Assembly: GCA_021018815.1 (NCBI GenBank)
Contig: JAITYX010000016.1
Location: forward strand, 3,921,001-3,985,000
DNA length: 64,000 nt
From: Talinum fruticosum
Taxonomy: Eukaryota; Streptophyta; Magnoliopsida; Caryophyllales; Talinaceae
Reading direction: 5' to 3'
Shown here: in pieces, positions 37,997 through 49,435 of the stretch
Position numbering within the stretch: the stretch's first letter is position 1
How the letters are laid out: the number at the start of each line of letters is the position of its first letter
The notes under the pieces: model-generated
What the model was told of the DNA's origin: nothing
Database searches by the model: none
What the model saw: the letters and a program-made list of their open reading frames with translations, nothing else
Program-made: the position numbers and the translations under genes

Positions 37997-40348
37997 GAAA
38001 AAAGTGTAGGATTTTGGTGAAATTTGAGAGGGCCTACAACTTTAATCTCATATTAACAAGAGAAGCAAAAGCCTTAAATCAAGGAGATTCCCTCCTAAAT
38101 GAGGTTTAGTATTAATTACAGTAATTATTTTTAATGTTCACACTTGAAACTGTGATGCCTAAAGTTGTTGTTGTTCTTCTTCTTCATCCCCATAAACATA
38201 GGCGTGCGGTTGGTGATTTTCCGTCAACCACTTTATGGAGTACCTTAATCATTATTACTTGCATAATTTTCAATTAGTTGTGGGACTATCTTACCCTTTA
38301 CTAAATTTTATTCAACCTGATTATCAAAATTATCAAGCGAAATTATGTCTGAATTTTAAAATATATATCCTTCAATTTGAATGAATTTAAACAAAATTTG
38401 GGCCCATTTGGTTAATCTTACCTCAAATAAATGATTTACGGAACAAATATTTTGTTCCAAGTTTTCTACATTGTTTGACGCATTTGATTATTCTTTTCAA
38501 CTTTCATAAGTACGTACTGCTGATATACATTGAACGGGTTGGTACTTACTAATCAAATGGTAAATATTTGTAATAAGTTGGAAATACTAAATCTTTAAAA
38601 TTAGTTTTTAATCCGAATTTACGGTTATGTGATTTTTATCCAATCCAAAATAGATAATATATAAGATAAAATATTTTATTCTATTTAAATACGAGGTATT
38701 CGAATTTCCCTCGCCACTAGACAAGGGGTCTATTGAGTAGTAACTTTTTTCTTATTAAGTTAAAAAAAAATAAATGAGAAAAAGTGATTGGTTTTGAATA
38801 GTAATTAATAAGAATAACTGTTGGGGAAAATGAATGATGGTAATGAGGAATTAAAGCAGGCGAATAATCATGGATTTGGCCGAAAGAAGTTGCTTTTTGA
38901 TCGAATAAGAAATGGAAAATCATAAATTGAGAGTTTTATCAAGTTAACCAAGTAATTAGTTGCTCATTTTATTATAGTTTGATGAAAAGGACTCAGTTAT
39001 AATCATGCTTTAGGAAACTAATTAATTACTGATCAACTCGACCTCGATGATTGCCCTTGAATCAAGGCTCACCATTAACCCATTCAGCCGAGCTTGATCA
39101 ACAAATTAAATATAGATTTCTTTGAGCAATTTTAGGGGTTTAGATGTACTATATCACAAATACGTTGTTTCCGACTATAATGTGTTCATCGAGTACTCAT
39201 TGAGATGTGAGTTCGAATTTCACGTTCATTTAACTTGGTGTCTCATTCATACTATAGAGTCATGTTCATTGGAGTCGAGGGGTAATCAACAAAGATATAA
39301 AATAAGAGGGTATATATATAACCCATCTTTCTTTCCTTTTTATTTTTTACTTTTGATAACAGTAACACATTTTAAAAAAAAAAAAAAACTCGGCTTTACC
39401 GTATAATATTTATATTTAACAACTTTGCATTTACTTTCATTGATTAATCCCAAGAATGGAGTGAAATATAAAATACTAGGTGTAGTTACAATCATTTATA
39501 TATTTATTTAGCCTTATCTTATAGATAATTTGACACATGTATCCATGAAAAGCATAAAGTATATTGAAATCAAATAATATCAAGCATGGCAATAAATGTG
39601 GTTAAGACCACAAATGATGTGGTAAGCTATTAAGCTTGGATCTTATAAGTTATCATTGAACCACCCCCTAAAAAAAGAAAAAAAAAGAAATGGGATTTCT
39701 TAATATCCTTTCAATCTATATATATTATAGATGACAATCTTGTGGAACATGTCTTGATTATTCTTTTCGAGTCTATTCAAGATTTGATCGCCTTCTATTA
39801 TGGCAAAAGTACGATATAGATAGTGCTTTTAGGTTTTTTTCTTTTTTATTTATACTTAAGGGGAGAATCGAACCTCGCGATTTAATGTACTCACAACTTT
39901 AGTCATGATCACTAAGCCAAAATCTTAGTAGTCTACTTTTATTCATTGTTAGCATTAATTAGGTCATTTTCATATTCAGATTTTCAAGCGCTTGATATAC
40001 GAGATTTTCGTTATTACTTAGTATAAAATAAATTACTTTTCTCACTATTTTTTTAAAAAGAAGCTATATGTTATCATTAAATATATAAAAAAAATGTACA
40101 CGATAAAGAAACGGTAAAAAAAGAAGAATATGAAATTTCAGTATGTAGTATGTATATAGAACAACAATACAAAAGAGTACAATTATATATGTCAATACAC
40201 TCAAATTCCAGAAACTCCACACAACACATGAATAATAAAGGATGACATAAACACGTATAAATCAAGCCTATATGCATGAATGCCACTCCATGTATAGAGG
40301 AAACACTACATATGCATAATCAAACTAGTTAGCTAGAGATTGATGATC
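36701..40348. other. Intergenic, AT-rich
   Basis: bHLH promoter region followed by AT-rich DNA without a supported gene. Contains a (TTA)n tract at 37959-37996 and a possible tRNA-like SINE relic near 39840-39930 (AGAATCGAACCTCG, a degenerate reverse B box). Confidence 0.45.
37959..37996. repeat. (TTA)n microsatellite
   Basis: About 12-13 perfect TTA units. Confidence 0.95.
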
Positions 40349-40727
40349 TTAGTTGGAAGGAGGAGGAGAAAGAAAAGGGAGGGAATTGGTTATAGAGGTG
40401 GGAATAGAGGTGGGGAACGGGATCGAGGGCATGTTTGGCAAGGAAGTAATTGAGGGCATTGGGGGATAGTCACCTTGGGGATGGACGATGGGATAGAAAA
40501 GGTGGGTATGTTGGGGATTGGCAAGGAGGGTTGAGTGGTGGTGGAGGGGATGTTCGGGAGATTCGGAATACCCCCGTTGGCATGTTTGGCACGGGCAACG
40601 ATGGGGGTGTTGTCTGAGGCGGGGTGGTCGTCTGGAGGAGACTTCGGGCCCCATGGCTAACCTCGACGTTGATCATCGATATAGCTGCAAAAAGGGTCAG
40701 AAGAAAATATATCTTATGTGAAGCCAT
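40349..40727 (-). CDS. Secreted proline-rich (PELPK/PRP-like) protein, two apparent frameshifts
   Basis: Small cell-wall-type protein. MASHKIYFLLTLFAAISM gives a clear signal peptide, then HGARSLLQ, the usual post-signal block, followed by Pro-rich repeats of the type LPxxPNxP. The first frame is good to SLPVPNMPTG and then drifts. The repeat register (IPSTTTQPSLPIPNIPTFSI) continues in another frame, and the tail (PSITSLPNMPSIPF to SLPFLSPPPSN) in a third. The breaks lie at two homopolymers, C5 at 40571-40575 and G5 at 40461-40465 (plus strand). One extra base at each makes the span 381 nt (127 codons including the stop) with uniform proline repeats. First member of a small local group at 40.3-49.4 kb. 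Confidence 0.75.
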
Positions 40728-41092
40728 CTGGTAGGATAGTGATTTTCAGTAATATCTTAGATTATTGTTGACTTTAGTTGTGGTGGAAAGAAAGCTTAAG
40801 GGAATGGGATTATATAGGAGTCTAATGAGGCTTGAGGATGGGACTTTGGTGTTAACGGTAGGTGAGTTGGGTAACGAATAAAAATGTGGTTGATCAAAGT
40901 TTGAACAAAATGTTTCTTGGGTTTCGCTTAGACCTCATCTTCTTTCTTAGTTCAACTACACCAAGGAAGTGACTACAACTTCATAGCTAGGAAGCTCAAA
41001 CTCATTACGAGTTTCAATTTATTAACCGAGGTTAAATATTTGGTGTGCTTTTTCATCTTCAAACAAAGTTGGGGACCAACAAAGTATTGATT

Positions 41093-41215
41093 AAGCTGGT
41101 AGAGACCTCACCCCAATAAGGAGAAAATCACAAATTCGAATCCTCGAAGCATACATATTAGGAGAACTTTCACTTTAAACGCTCGTCGCAACCTACAATA
41201 AATTATACCCTTAAT
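41093..41215 (+). repeat. Possible tRNA-derived SINE relic
   Basis: AAGCTGGTAGAGACCTCA (A-box-like) is followed 35 bp later by AAATTCGAATCCTCG (B-box-like), then an unrelated tail. Such box A/B spacing without a foldable tRNA is typical of plant SINEs. Only one copy is examined here. Confidence 0.35.
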
Positions 41216-41382
41216 AAACCCTAAGAAACAAAAACAAAGTCGGTGAGGAGAGTTTTTTTTTTTTTTTGACAAATTAATGTAATTAAGAATGGACAAGTTC
41301 ATCATCAAATGATGGCATGCTTACAATATGTTAGTTGATCTAACTTTGGTGTAGGTTTGTCTTTAATATAATTGAAATCCTA

Positions 41383-41386
<4 letters not shown>

Positions 41387-41419
<33 letters not shown>
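41387..41419. repeat. (AT)n microsatellite
   Basis: About 16 perfect AT units. Confidence 0.95.
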
Positions 41420-41421
<2 letters not shown>

Positions 41422-42142
41422 GAAAAAATTGATATATAAAAGAAGAAAGTAAAAAGAGGATGATTATTTGGTGGAAATTAAACTTATATCTGACTAAGGA
41501 GGGATAGCCACGATTTAAATAACAAAGAAATGTGGATTTATTGTGACATCCATGAAGACTTGCAAGGCAGGGATGTCAAGATTGCAGTAATTGATAAAAC
41601 CTCTTTTGCACTGACATTCTAAGCATCCAATCATTGAAATAACATTCACGCCACCTTAATTATATTGCATTTTCTCCCAAAAAAAAAAAAAAAGGGTTTG
41701 TGAAAGCTTTCTATTTCAACAATCATATTCAATCGATAATTGAGTTTGTGAAATCATCACTTAAATTCATCTGCATCTCGTGATTTCAACTATTTAATTG
41801 AAATTAATCATCACTTAAATTTATCTGTATGTGACTTTAACTACTTAATTGAAATATGTACTTTCTCTTATTGAAATATGATTTTTTTCATATTCTGTTT
41901 TATTACTTATCCTTTCTTGTGAAGATAATGAATCAATTTTACATTTAATACATCACTTATTATTAAACGTATCCGACTATTATTTTTCTAATTTTCACGA
42001 TGAAACGTTCTTTACCCATACAACATAATAGAAAGGAGACGAGAAGACAACTCCATGTTCATACACATGAATCTATCATCCTTTTTTTTTTGTTTAGGGG
42101 GATTAACCAGAAACCTTTTAGAAAAAGAAGAAAAGAGAAAAT

Positions 42143-42224
42143 CGTGAACGGCAGGATTCGAACCTGCGCGGGCATAGCCCACATGATTTCTAGTCATGCC
42201 CGATAACCACTCCGGCACGTCCAC
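42143..42224 (-). tRNA. tRNA-Ser (anticodon AGA)
   Basis: 82-nt nuclear tRNA on the minus strand. Acceptor stem GTGGACG pairs with CGTTCAC plus discriminator G. Anticodon stem CATGA/TCATG encloses loop CTAGAAA with anticodon AGA at 42189-42191 (plus-strand tct). A long variable arm, class II as expected for serine, and a T-arm with canonical B box GGTTCGAATCC are present. No intron and no encoded CCA. T-rich stretches on the minus strand just downstream (TTTTCTCTTTT) can end Pol III transcription. A broken copy exists at 48728-48825. Confidence 0.97.
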
Positions 42225-42692
42225 TCCTGTGATGTAACTCTTATCTGAAATTTACTTAAAGCACATTATTCTCTTGGAATAAAAATCAACTATGGTAATA
42301 TATAGGTGTGAATTGTAGAGGGAAAATTGTTGATCGAAAGGAACATGTAATATAGCTATCGTCTTAGCACAATCCCATTGTTTTGAGAATATGATTATGC
42401 TTTTTAATTAAAAATTTGGCGTCTCTTTACAAAAAAATCACATTTTATAGTGAGTTTTTTGAATTTGTTTCTTTGATGTGTGAACAAGAACAACCTTCTA
42501 ATATATGAAGGCATTAACAACAGTAAAACTATCACTCACATATTTACAATAATACATCACTTGAGAATATTATGGTGTAATTAATCAGCTAAAACCACAA
42601 CTGTAATATAAAACAATAAGAACAACCAGACAACAACCCATCAAGTACATTAATTATCAACCAACTCAAGATTAAGAATCCAACTTCATTAA
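42225..42692. other. Spacer between tRNA-Ser and PELPK-like gene
   Basis: Non-coding, AT-rich; includes the presumptive 3' UTR of the proline-rich gene. Confidence 0.4.
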
Positions 42693-43037
42693 TCAAGGTT
42701 TAGAGGTGGGTGCAGCCTGAGATGGTATGGTAGGCAATGTGGGAAAGGGCAGCTCAGGTAAGGCAGGCAGCTGCCCTGCAGGAACTTGTGGCAGATCCGG
42801 CTGAGCCAAGCCCGGTATACCCGGCTCCTCCGGTGGGAGGTAGTCGTCATCAGGGTCGTTAGGGTCATCAGGATCCTCGGGCACCTCGGGTTCAGGAATC
42901 TCAGGGAGATCGTCTGTCGGACTCATCTCCAGGAGGCGGCGGGCCACCACGTTGATTCGGGTGTCACTCATCACTGACAGAGTGATTAGTAAGAAGGTTA
43001 ATGCAAAGGACGAGGAACTATGGCTGTAATAGCCCAT
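42693..43037 (-). CDS. PELPK-like secreted acidic proline-rich protein (intact)
   Basis: 114 residues. MGYYSHSSSSFALTFLLITL is a signal peptide; then ARRLLEM, an acidic repeat region (LPEIPEPEVPEDPDDPNDPD) and Pro/Leu repeats (LPALPELPFPTLPTIPSQ). Plant PELPK-type proteins with IPELPK-like repeats are cell-wall or apoplast proteins linked to growth and defence; this function is by analogy only. Single exon, no frame break. It sits 468 bp from the tRNA-Ser gene on the same strand, and this pair is repeated in decayed form at 48.7-49.4 kb. Confidence 0.82.
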   Translation of the reverse strand: MGYYSHSSSSFALTFLLITLSVMSDTRINVVARRLLEMSPTDDLPEIPEPEVPEDPDDPNDPDDDYLPPEEPGIPGLAQPDLPQVPAGQLPALPELPFPTLPTIPSQAAPTSKP

Positions 43038-44621
43038 GGTTGTTATGGAAAGACAGTAATGGGTTTTTTAACAGCTTCTGAAGGTTTTGGGGAGGCTATA
43101 TATGAGAAGGGGTGGATGAAGAGAAGAAGAAAAAAAGGACTGGTGGTTAAGAAAATCATCATGTGTAGCTCAACCTCTTGCTTCTGCCTTGCAAGTTTTG
43201 ATTAGGGGTCTTTTGGTCCAAGGACCTGTCTCAGATCTCATGAAGTAAGCCTAGGCATCATCATGCTTGGAATTAAAATACTGAGAGTTCAAACCTGGCT
43301 TAGCTCCCAAACAGGTGGCTGATGTTCTGATCTGGCATTGTGATGAAATAGATCATGCAGCTAGCATCACACTAGCTACAGATTACGAGTTCATGAGTTT
43401 TAGATCTGACAAATAAATCATTCGGAGACCATATACTGGAAGATTGTCCCCGCCTCCTTTTTTTTTTTTTTTTTTTTACTCAAATATATAGGAAATTTAA
43501 GTCCAAAATTTAAATCTTGCTCATACGTAGCGTAGGTAGTTTAAGGAATCATATCAACTTTTAATTTGAGAGTTATATTTGGAGATCGGACGATATTAAT
43601 TATAATGGTAAAAGTACAGACTAAAATAATGCCTTCAGCCCTTGATGCATCACTGGAGGAGACATGTTTTAGATCAACTTCCGCTTGATTTGGGTCGTCT
43701 AAGTTCAAGATATAATATTTCAATATCAAATTACATCACTTGAGTTTCTCTCTAAGACCCACCTACTAGCTAAGTGGGAGTGGAAATAGACAAGAGAAGT
43801 GAAAATTAGAAGAGAAAACATTAAATTCGTGTTGTCAGAGTCAGTAAATGAGCCCCATTTTAATTTATTTGTCACTTTAGTTAATTTTATTTACAATATA
43901 TGTTACTTTATAATTTCGTATATTAGGGTCTATTTTATCAGTGTTACCCATATTAATTGTTTATCTTCTTTTTATTTTATTAGTCACTAACTTAAAGTTA
44001 ATTGCAATGCGATATTCCTTCAATATCCTAAAATGACAAATAATTTCAAACTGAAGGAATATTAAAGAACTTTAGAAATGTACATAAATATTCCATGTAT
44101 GTATATACCTAATAGCAAGTTATCTTTTTCTCCAAGCTAGACAAGGCTTTTTGGTTTCTTCATTTCTCGTAATTTATCATTCTGTTTAAATTTTTTGACG
44201 TTGTTGTAATAATTATCTTTGTGGAAAATTAAATAGAGGGGAATATATGGAAGCTTGTATTTTTAATAGTCAAGAATCGTATCTAAAATCATATATTAGA
44301 AATAAAATTATATCAAATGATTAGTTAAAGTGATATATGGATTGTGGAATAGGAGGGAATTTAACAAGAAGGTGGAAATAATATTATAATGATTATTATT
44401 ATATCTTTGCAGTACATGTTATTATTAAAAGCATTAAATTACAATATAAAACGTACAGTGACACAAGCATAGTAATGAATACAACGAAATCCTGAAAGAT
44501 AGAAATACAAAAGTACGACAGCATACGCAGGCATGTGTGCATGAAAGACTGCATATGATGAACGATTGCTCCGATCAGTGGATTGCGAGCATTGCACACG
44601 TGCTTATGGGTCACCGGTGAT
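43038..44621. other. Intergenic
   Basis: Promoter of the PELPK-like gene, then AT-rich DNA including a T-rich tract near 43459-43478 and a degenerate MITE-like stretch (about 43860-44075). No gene is supported. Confidence 0.45.
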
Positions 44622-44861
44622 CTAACTCAGGGGTGAAGCAGGGATTCGAAAGTGGGAATTGGAAAAAGGGGGGAAGAAGGTGAGGAATATAGGGGGAAGG
44701 GGGAACTTGAAGAAGGGGAGTTGGAATAATGGGGGAACGAAGAAGGGTTGGAATAAAGCCAGGGGAGCTGTTTGGATGAGATGGCGGCCTCCATGACTAA
44801 TATTTACGAGTAAGGCAAGAAAGAGGGTGATGAGGAAGAAAGTCTTCGATGAAGCCTCCAT
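44622..44861 (-). CDS. Small secreted proline/phenylalanine-rich protein
   Basis: 79-residue frame starting MEASSKTFFLITLFLALLVN, a strong signal peptide, followed by HGGRHLIQ. This matches HGARSLLQ of the protein at 40349-40727, so the two are related. The remainder is Pro/Phe/Leu-rich (LFQLPFFKFPLPPIF). All three frames of this segment are proline-rich, and another frame reads GFIPTLLRSPIIPTPLLQVP, more like the family's xIP repeats. The displayed C-terminus may therefore be out of register through a missed homopolymer base. Start and signal peptide are secure; the tail is not. Confidence 0.6.
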   Translation of the reverse strand: MEASSKTFFLITLFLALLVNISHGGRHLIQTAPLALFQPFFVPPLFQLPFFKFPLPPIFLTFFPPFSNSHFRIPASPLS

Positions 44862-45129
44862 TTCTGCTGCTTTATTTTTCAGCTTCTGGGGAAGCTAGTC
44901 TTAGGGCTTATGTCCTTACATAACACTTTGAGTTTACTCTCTTTCTTTCATTTTCGTTGATTGGCGTCAGATACAAATTTAATAGGCCAATCTGTAACCG
45001 ATACAAACGTGTTTTATTATATATTTTATATTTCTTACTCTTTTGTTTATTCGTCAATCATGAATTATTATTTAATATTTAAGTTGCTTCTTCAATTATA
45101 TAACCAGTTTCGTCAGCATAAAATACATA

Positions 45130-45410
45130 CTTCCTCTATTTTAAAATATATATTTGCCATTACAAGATTATGAGTGAATATTAAAAAAAATACAAAAATT
45201 ATGATTAAATTTATATTAAAAATCAAGTTGTCTCAAGATTTTATTTGAAATGAAAAAATAAACCAACAAAAAAGGAGGGGAAAAAAGCAATTAATAAGGA
45301 CAATATTAGTAAATTAGTCATTAATACATCATTAAAATTATTATAAAGTGACAAATATTATAAAACGAAAAGAGTTAGTAAAAATGACATGTAATTTGAG
45401 ATAGAGGAAG
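45130..45410. mobile_element. Stowaway-like MITE
   Basis: 281-bp element. Left end CTTCCTCTATTTTAAAATA and right end ATTTGAGATAGAGGAAG form an inverted repeat, flanked by TA on each side (45128-45129, 45411-45412). CTYCCTC-type ends and a TA target are the Stowaway (Tc1/mariner) hallmark. Confidence 0.8.
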
Positions 45411-46489
45411 TATATAAATCAGATACAACATTCACGTAATTATTTTTTCATAGTTTAAAAATATTTTTCAAGATCCTTAGTTATTTTGTCTTCAAATCAT
45501 ATTGAATTAGTTTATTTACTAATTTCGCCGTACCTTCCTTCATTCAGTCTACGCCAATTATACATAGGTTGAGCCCATTTTCATTTTAGGTTGTTTGCAT
45601 TTTTTTTTATATAGAAAAACTTAATATATAATAATATGATATTATGCAGTTCAGTACATGTGATTATAATGGGTTAATACGGGGCAGATTCTCCTATACC
45701 TATATTCATATTTATTTTTAAAATTTATGTTCATACTCATACATATAATTATCGAATATTAGAAAATCATACTCATACTTATAATCATTGGATTTTATAT
45801 GTATGCAAAGTTTTAAACGAATAATATTGGCATATAAAGTGTAAGTCCATCACAATTCTTTCAAAAAAGACAAATATTTTTCTCTTTCAAATCAAATACG
45901 GGTTAGAGTTTTCTCTCTCTTTGAAATCAACTAAGGGCTAAGGTAATTGATCTTGGGTCAAATCTATCAATATTTGAACTTTTATTTTTTATGTTCTATC
46001 TAAAACGAGTTTGGGGTGATATATAAAATGGGTGAAATCTAAATCCGCTCCCATATCCATACTCATATTTATTTTCACTGTACCCGTCTTATACTCAATT
46101 TTTTCTAATTTTTAATACAGCTTAGATACCCATATTTATTTTTACCGTCCCCATCTTATACTTAATTTTTTCCAATTTTTAATACAGTTTAGAGACACGC
46201 TAGTTGACTGACATATTAAAACAAATGTATTTCGATTGAAGTCTAAATTTTATTTCTTATGTTTTGTTTAGTCCTCGTGATTATCTAATTTAGTTCAGTT
46301 ATCTTACAGGAAGAAAATACATGCCAATAACACTAACCCTTTTTTAAAAGAAACCATCTAAGAAACGATTAATTAATGTAACGCTGCATGATCATTGTTA
46401 TTTTATTTTATTTTAAAGAAGTCATAGAAATCCATGCAAGTACCTTTAAATATTTCTTCCATTTTGAAGGAGCCTAAATTCTTTAATAT

Positions 46490-46755
46490 TTCCACCATTT
46501 CAAAATATTTTTCGTTTTAATTAATTTTTTTATTTTACAGTATTTATAATTTTACAATCTCATTGACATATAAAATGACTAATTTATTAATTTTGATCTT
46601 ATTAATTATTTTTCGTTATCTTTTTTTTCTTTTTTTTTATTGACTTTCCTCAGAAGCAATTAGATCCTTTAATTTAAAATTAGTCCTGTATTTTATGTTT
46701 TCCTAGTATTACTTTACAGCTGCAAAACGCTAATTAAAATAAAATAGAGGAAATA
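46490..46755. mobile_element. Degenerate Stowaway-like MITE
   Basis: Left TTCCACCATTTCAAAATATT and right AATAAAATAGAGGAAATA are diverged inverted ends; the interior shares the wording (GACTAATTTATTAATTTT) of the other Stowaway-like copies. Limits approximate. Confidence 0.45.
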
Positions 46756-46966
46756 ATAACTTTTTAAGACTTTAAATTAAGCTAACCGATATCCACCAAC
46801 ATGCTTATCATAGGATAGTTCATAGTAGTATTTTTCATAGAGGCGGATCTTAATACAGAGTCATTAGAGTCACCTGACCCCGTCCAGTTAGAAAAAATTA
46901 TGCGTGAAGAAAAAGATACAAAAAAATAATATATATGTATAATTTGACCCCAATATATTAGATTAA

Positions 46967-47060
46967 ATAGTGCTTAACTAAGTGGTCACTTCAGTCCAAG
47001 CAAAGAAGTGGACGTGGGCTCGACTCCCTCGAGAATTGTGGTGTTCAAAGGGCAGGCTGT
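46967..47060 (+). repeat. Possible tRNA-derived SINE relic
   Basis: CTTAACTAAGTGGTCACTTC followed by GTGGACGTGGGCTCGACTCC resembles the box A/B arrangement of a tRNA-derived SINE head. Confidence 0.35.
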
Positions 47061-47852
47061 AGGTTTGTATGGGTAATGCCAAGCTAGCCCAAACGAGAAT
47101 ACCGGTTTGTAAAGTTTGGTCATACTGTGTGCTTGGTGATAATATAGATATAACCATTGAAAGAAAAACTGTCAATATTTTAATTAAAAGTTGGAGTTTC
47201 ATGTTTTTTTCGTACTATTGTGAAATTTCAATATCTTTTCAGTTCAAAATGGAAAGATTTTTTAAAAAGTAGCTAGATAATCATCCTGATAAGTTAAAGT
47301 TGACTTTTGCTTTTACCCGTTTATGGGGTAACAAAAAGAGTCTTGTTTAAAATGATATATATTAAGATAATTTTGCGCCATAAAACATCATATGAGTTTT
47401 TAAATGATATTATTATTACTTATTTTAAGAATGACATTTTTAAAAATTATCCATTAATAATATCATGTTTCGATTTCGAATATGAAATTTCGCCGAGGAC
47501 AATTTTAAAATGTGTGAACTATACAATTATCATAGTCATTAGTTCAACTTATTATTTCCAGACTCCTCGAACGGTCAAGCTCATTCTTTACACTACAAAA
47601 TTGGCATAATATTCGACAGTGGAGAACGAACTACAAAATTGGCATAATAACTTAGACTGATCCCTTATTATAAGCCTGCTTAATTTAATTATTTCATTCC
47701 ATTCTCGTGCCTTCCCTTACGTAGTGTGCTGCTATGAGATATGAGTCTCTAAATGAGCTGGCTTACCGATGTAAAAAGAAGTTATTTCTCACCCCTTTCC
47801 AAAAGAAAAAAATTAAAGGTACAAAATTAGTGTAAGGAAGTTCGGAGACTAA

Positions 47853-48322
47853 GGTTCTATTTAATTCTAAGAAAATTAGAAGGAAAGAAAAAAATGTGAA
47901 AAATGAATTTCTTTCCCTTGTTTGAAATGAAGAAAAAGGAGAGAAAAAAGTTTGATGGAAAAACTCATGGAAAATTTTGTGAATTTGATCAATGATATTT
48001 TCCTTCCAAAATTGAGAGGAAAATGGAAGAAAAATTTCACAAAAAGAGAGAAATGGAGAAAAGAGAGAGAATTCTATTAAGTAATGTCATTAAAAAAATT
48101 TTCTTTCCTCTCAATTAATCAATGCTATTCAATATTTTCTCTCTTCTCTTCATGACATTGTGGTGGATGGGTAAAATGTTAGAAAATGATTATAATTTAT
48201 TTTCCTCTATTTTTCCTTGAACCAAACACAAGAAAAAAATAATTTTCCGTTAGTTTTTTTCCTCATCACTTTTTTCCATTTAAATTTTCTTTCCAACCTA
48301 TTTTTTGAATCAAATAGAGCTC
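47853..48322. mobile_element. PIF/Harbinger-like MITE
   Basis: 470-bp element with left end GGTTCTATTTAATTC and right end GAATCAAATAGAGCTC (inverted), flanked by TAA on both sides (47850-47852, 48323-48325). Interior rich in GGAAAGAAAA-type motifs, no coding capacity. Confidence 0.8.
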
Positions 48323-48727
48323 TAAACGATAACATTTGCTCAAACCTTCATGGTCGAGGTTTTTTTAATTTTTAATTTATTATTTTTTGCGACACAAAGA
48401 TTGTTGACAGATTTGGAACCTATTGCTTTGATAGCAGCTTTGGAAAACTTTACCAACTATAGTGATTGACATCTGTAAAGGATTTTAACAAAATCCCACT
48501 TCATTACATTTATATGTATTATCCTCTCACGCAGGTTAGTTCAAGTGGTTTAACGTTTGTCAGTTTAAACAAGGTTTTAAGTTTAAGAGTTATGTAATTA
48601 GAGTTTCATGGATCAACAATAGCTCAACTCTATTACATAAGAAACCCAAATATCCAAAAAAAAAAAACTACATATTACCCTCTTCTCAGGCTAGTCGACT
48701 CCACCAAGGCTGAAAACTAAAATGAGG

Positions 48728-48825
48728 GTGAACGGCAGGATTTGAAGTCGCACGGGCAGAGCCCACTTGAATTTTGGTCATGCCTGATAAGTAACCAGTT
48801 GTATTATGTACTCCGGCACGTCCAC
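48728..48825 (-). pseudogene. tRNA-Ser pseudogene with insertion in the D-arm region
   Basis: Clear relative of the tRNA at 42143-42224: acceptor ends (GTGGACGTGCCGGAGT, TGCCGTTCAC) are kept. About 17 extra bases interrupt the region after GCCGGAGT, the anticodon loop reads CCAAAAT instead of CTAGAAA, and the B box has changed to GACTTCAAATCC. It cannot fold as a serine tRNA. Confidence 0.9.
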
Positions 48826-49194
48826 TTCTGTGATAGATTTAAGGCATGCGCCAACCCTTTCTGCATGTACCAGATCAAGTTCTCTCACTTGCACTTACGC
48901 GGCTTAGTGTTGAATCCACGAATAAACCCATCGCTCTGCCCTTTATGAGCAATCAGCATTCACAATTTCCATGGCGTCCTTCGTTTGGAAACTTAGGAGG
49001 TAGAAGACTCCGTCCATTGCTCTAACAAGGATGTCATCAAGCAGCCCTTCTGCAATAAAAAGAGTACTCAGGCCTGGCTTCACCATTTGTCGAATTCACA
49101 AAAAGCTAGTTAATCAAACTTCTGTTGAGCCACTCCGATCCAGATTAACTTCTGATCTGGTCCCTTTTACGAAAATTCCGACTTTGTTAATCAA
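48826..49194. other. Spacer in decayed duplicate
   Basis: Non-coding sequence between the tRNA pseudogene and the PELPK-like pseudogene; little similarity to the corresponding spacer at 42225-42692. Confidence 0.4.
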
Positions 49195-49435
49195 GGCTTA
49201 GTGGCTGCTGCAGCCTAAGCTGGTATGGTGGGCAACAACAGTAGGGGCAGCCAGGCAGCTCAGGAAAGGCGGACAACTGCTCAGGCTCCTCAAGAGGAAG
49301 GTAATCGTCCTCAGGATTGTTAGGGTCATTGGGATCATCAGACACGCCACGTTCAGGAAACTCGGGAGGTCATCTGCCTTGAAGACAGCAGACCGCAATG
49401 TGAATCGGGTGTAACTCATCACTGATAATGTGATT
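49195..49435 (-). pseudogene. PELPK-like pseudogene
   Basis: Aligns with the intact gene at 42693-43037: plus-strand words GCAGCCT, TGGTATGGT, TTAGGGTCAT, AATC then GGGTGT, CTCATCACTGA are shared in the same order. It has lost about 100 bp and has several small indels, so no frame covers the repeat region and the signal peptide is absent. Same orientation and same position relative to the tRNA copy as in the intact pair. Confidence 0.85.

Larger units (their letters stand above)
40728..42142. other. Intergenic with AT tract and SINE-like relic
   Basis: Promoter of the proline-rich gene, then AT-rich sequence including (AT)n at 41387-41419. No protein gene is visible. Confidence 0.45.
44870..48727. 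other. Intergenic with several MITEs
   Basis: No protein gene supported. Includes a Stowaway-like element (45130-45410), a degenerate Stowaway-like stretch (about 46490-46755), a SINE-like relic (46967-47060) and a PIF/Harbinger-like MITE (47853-48322). Confidence 0.5.
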
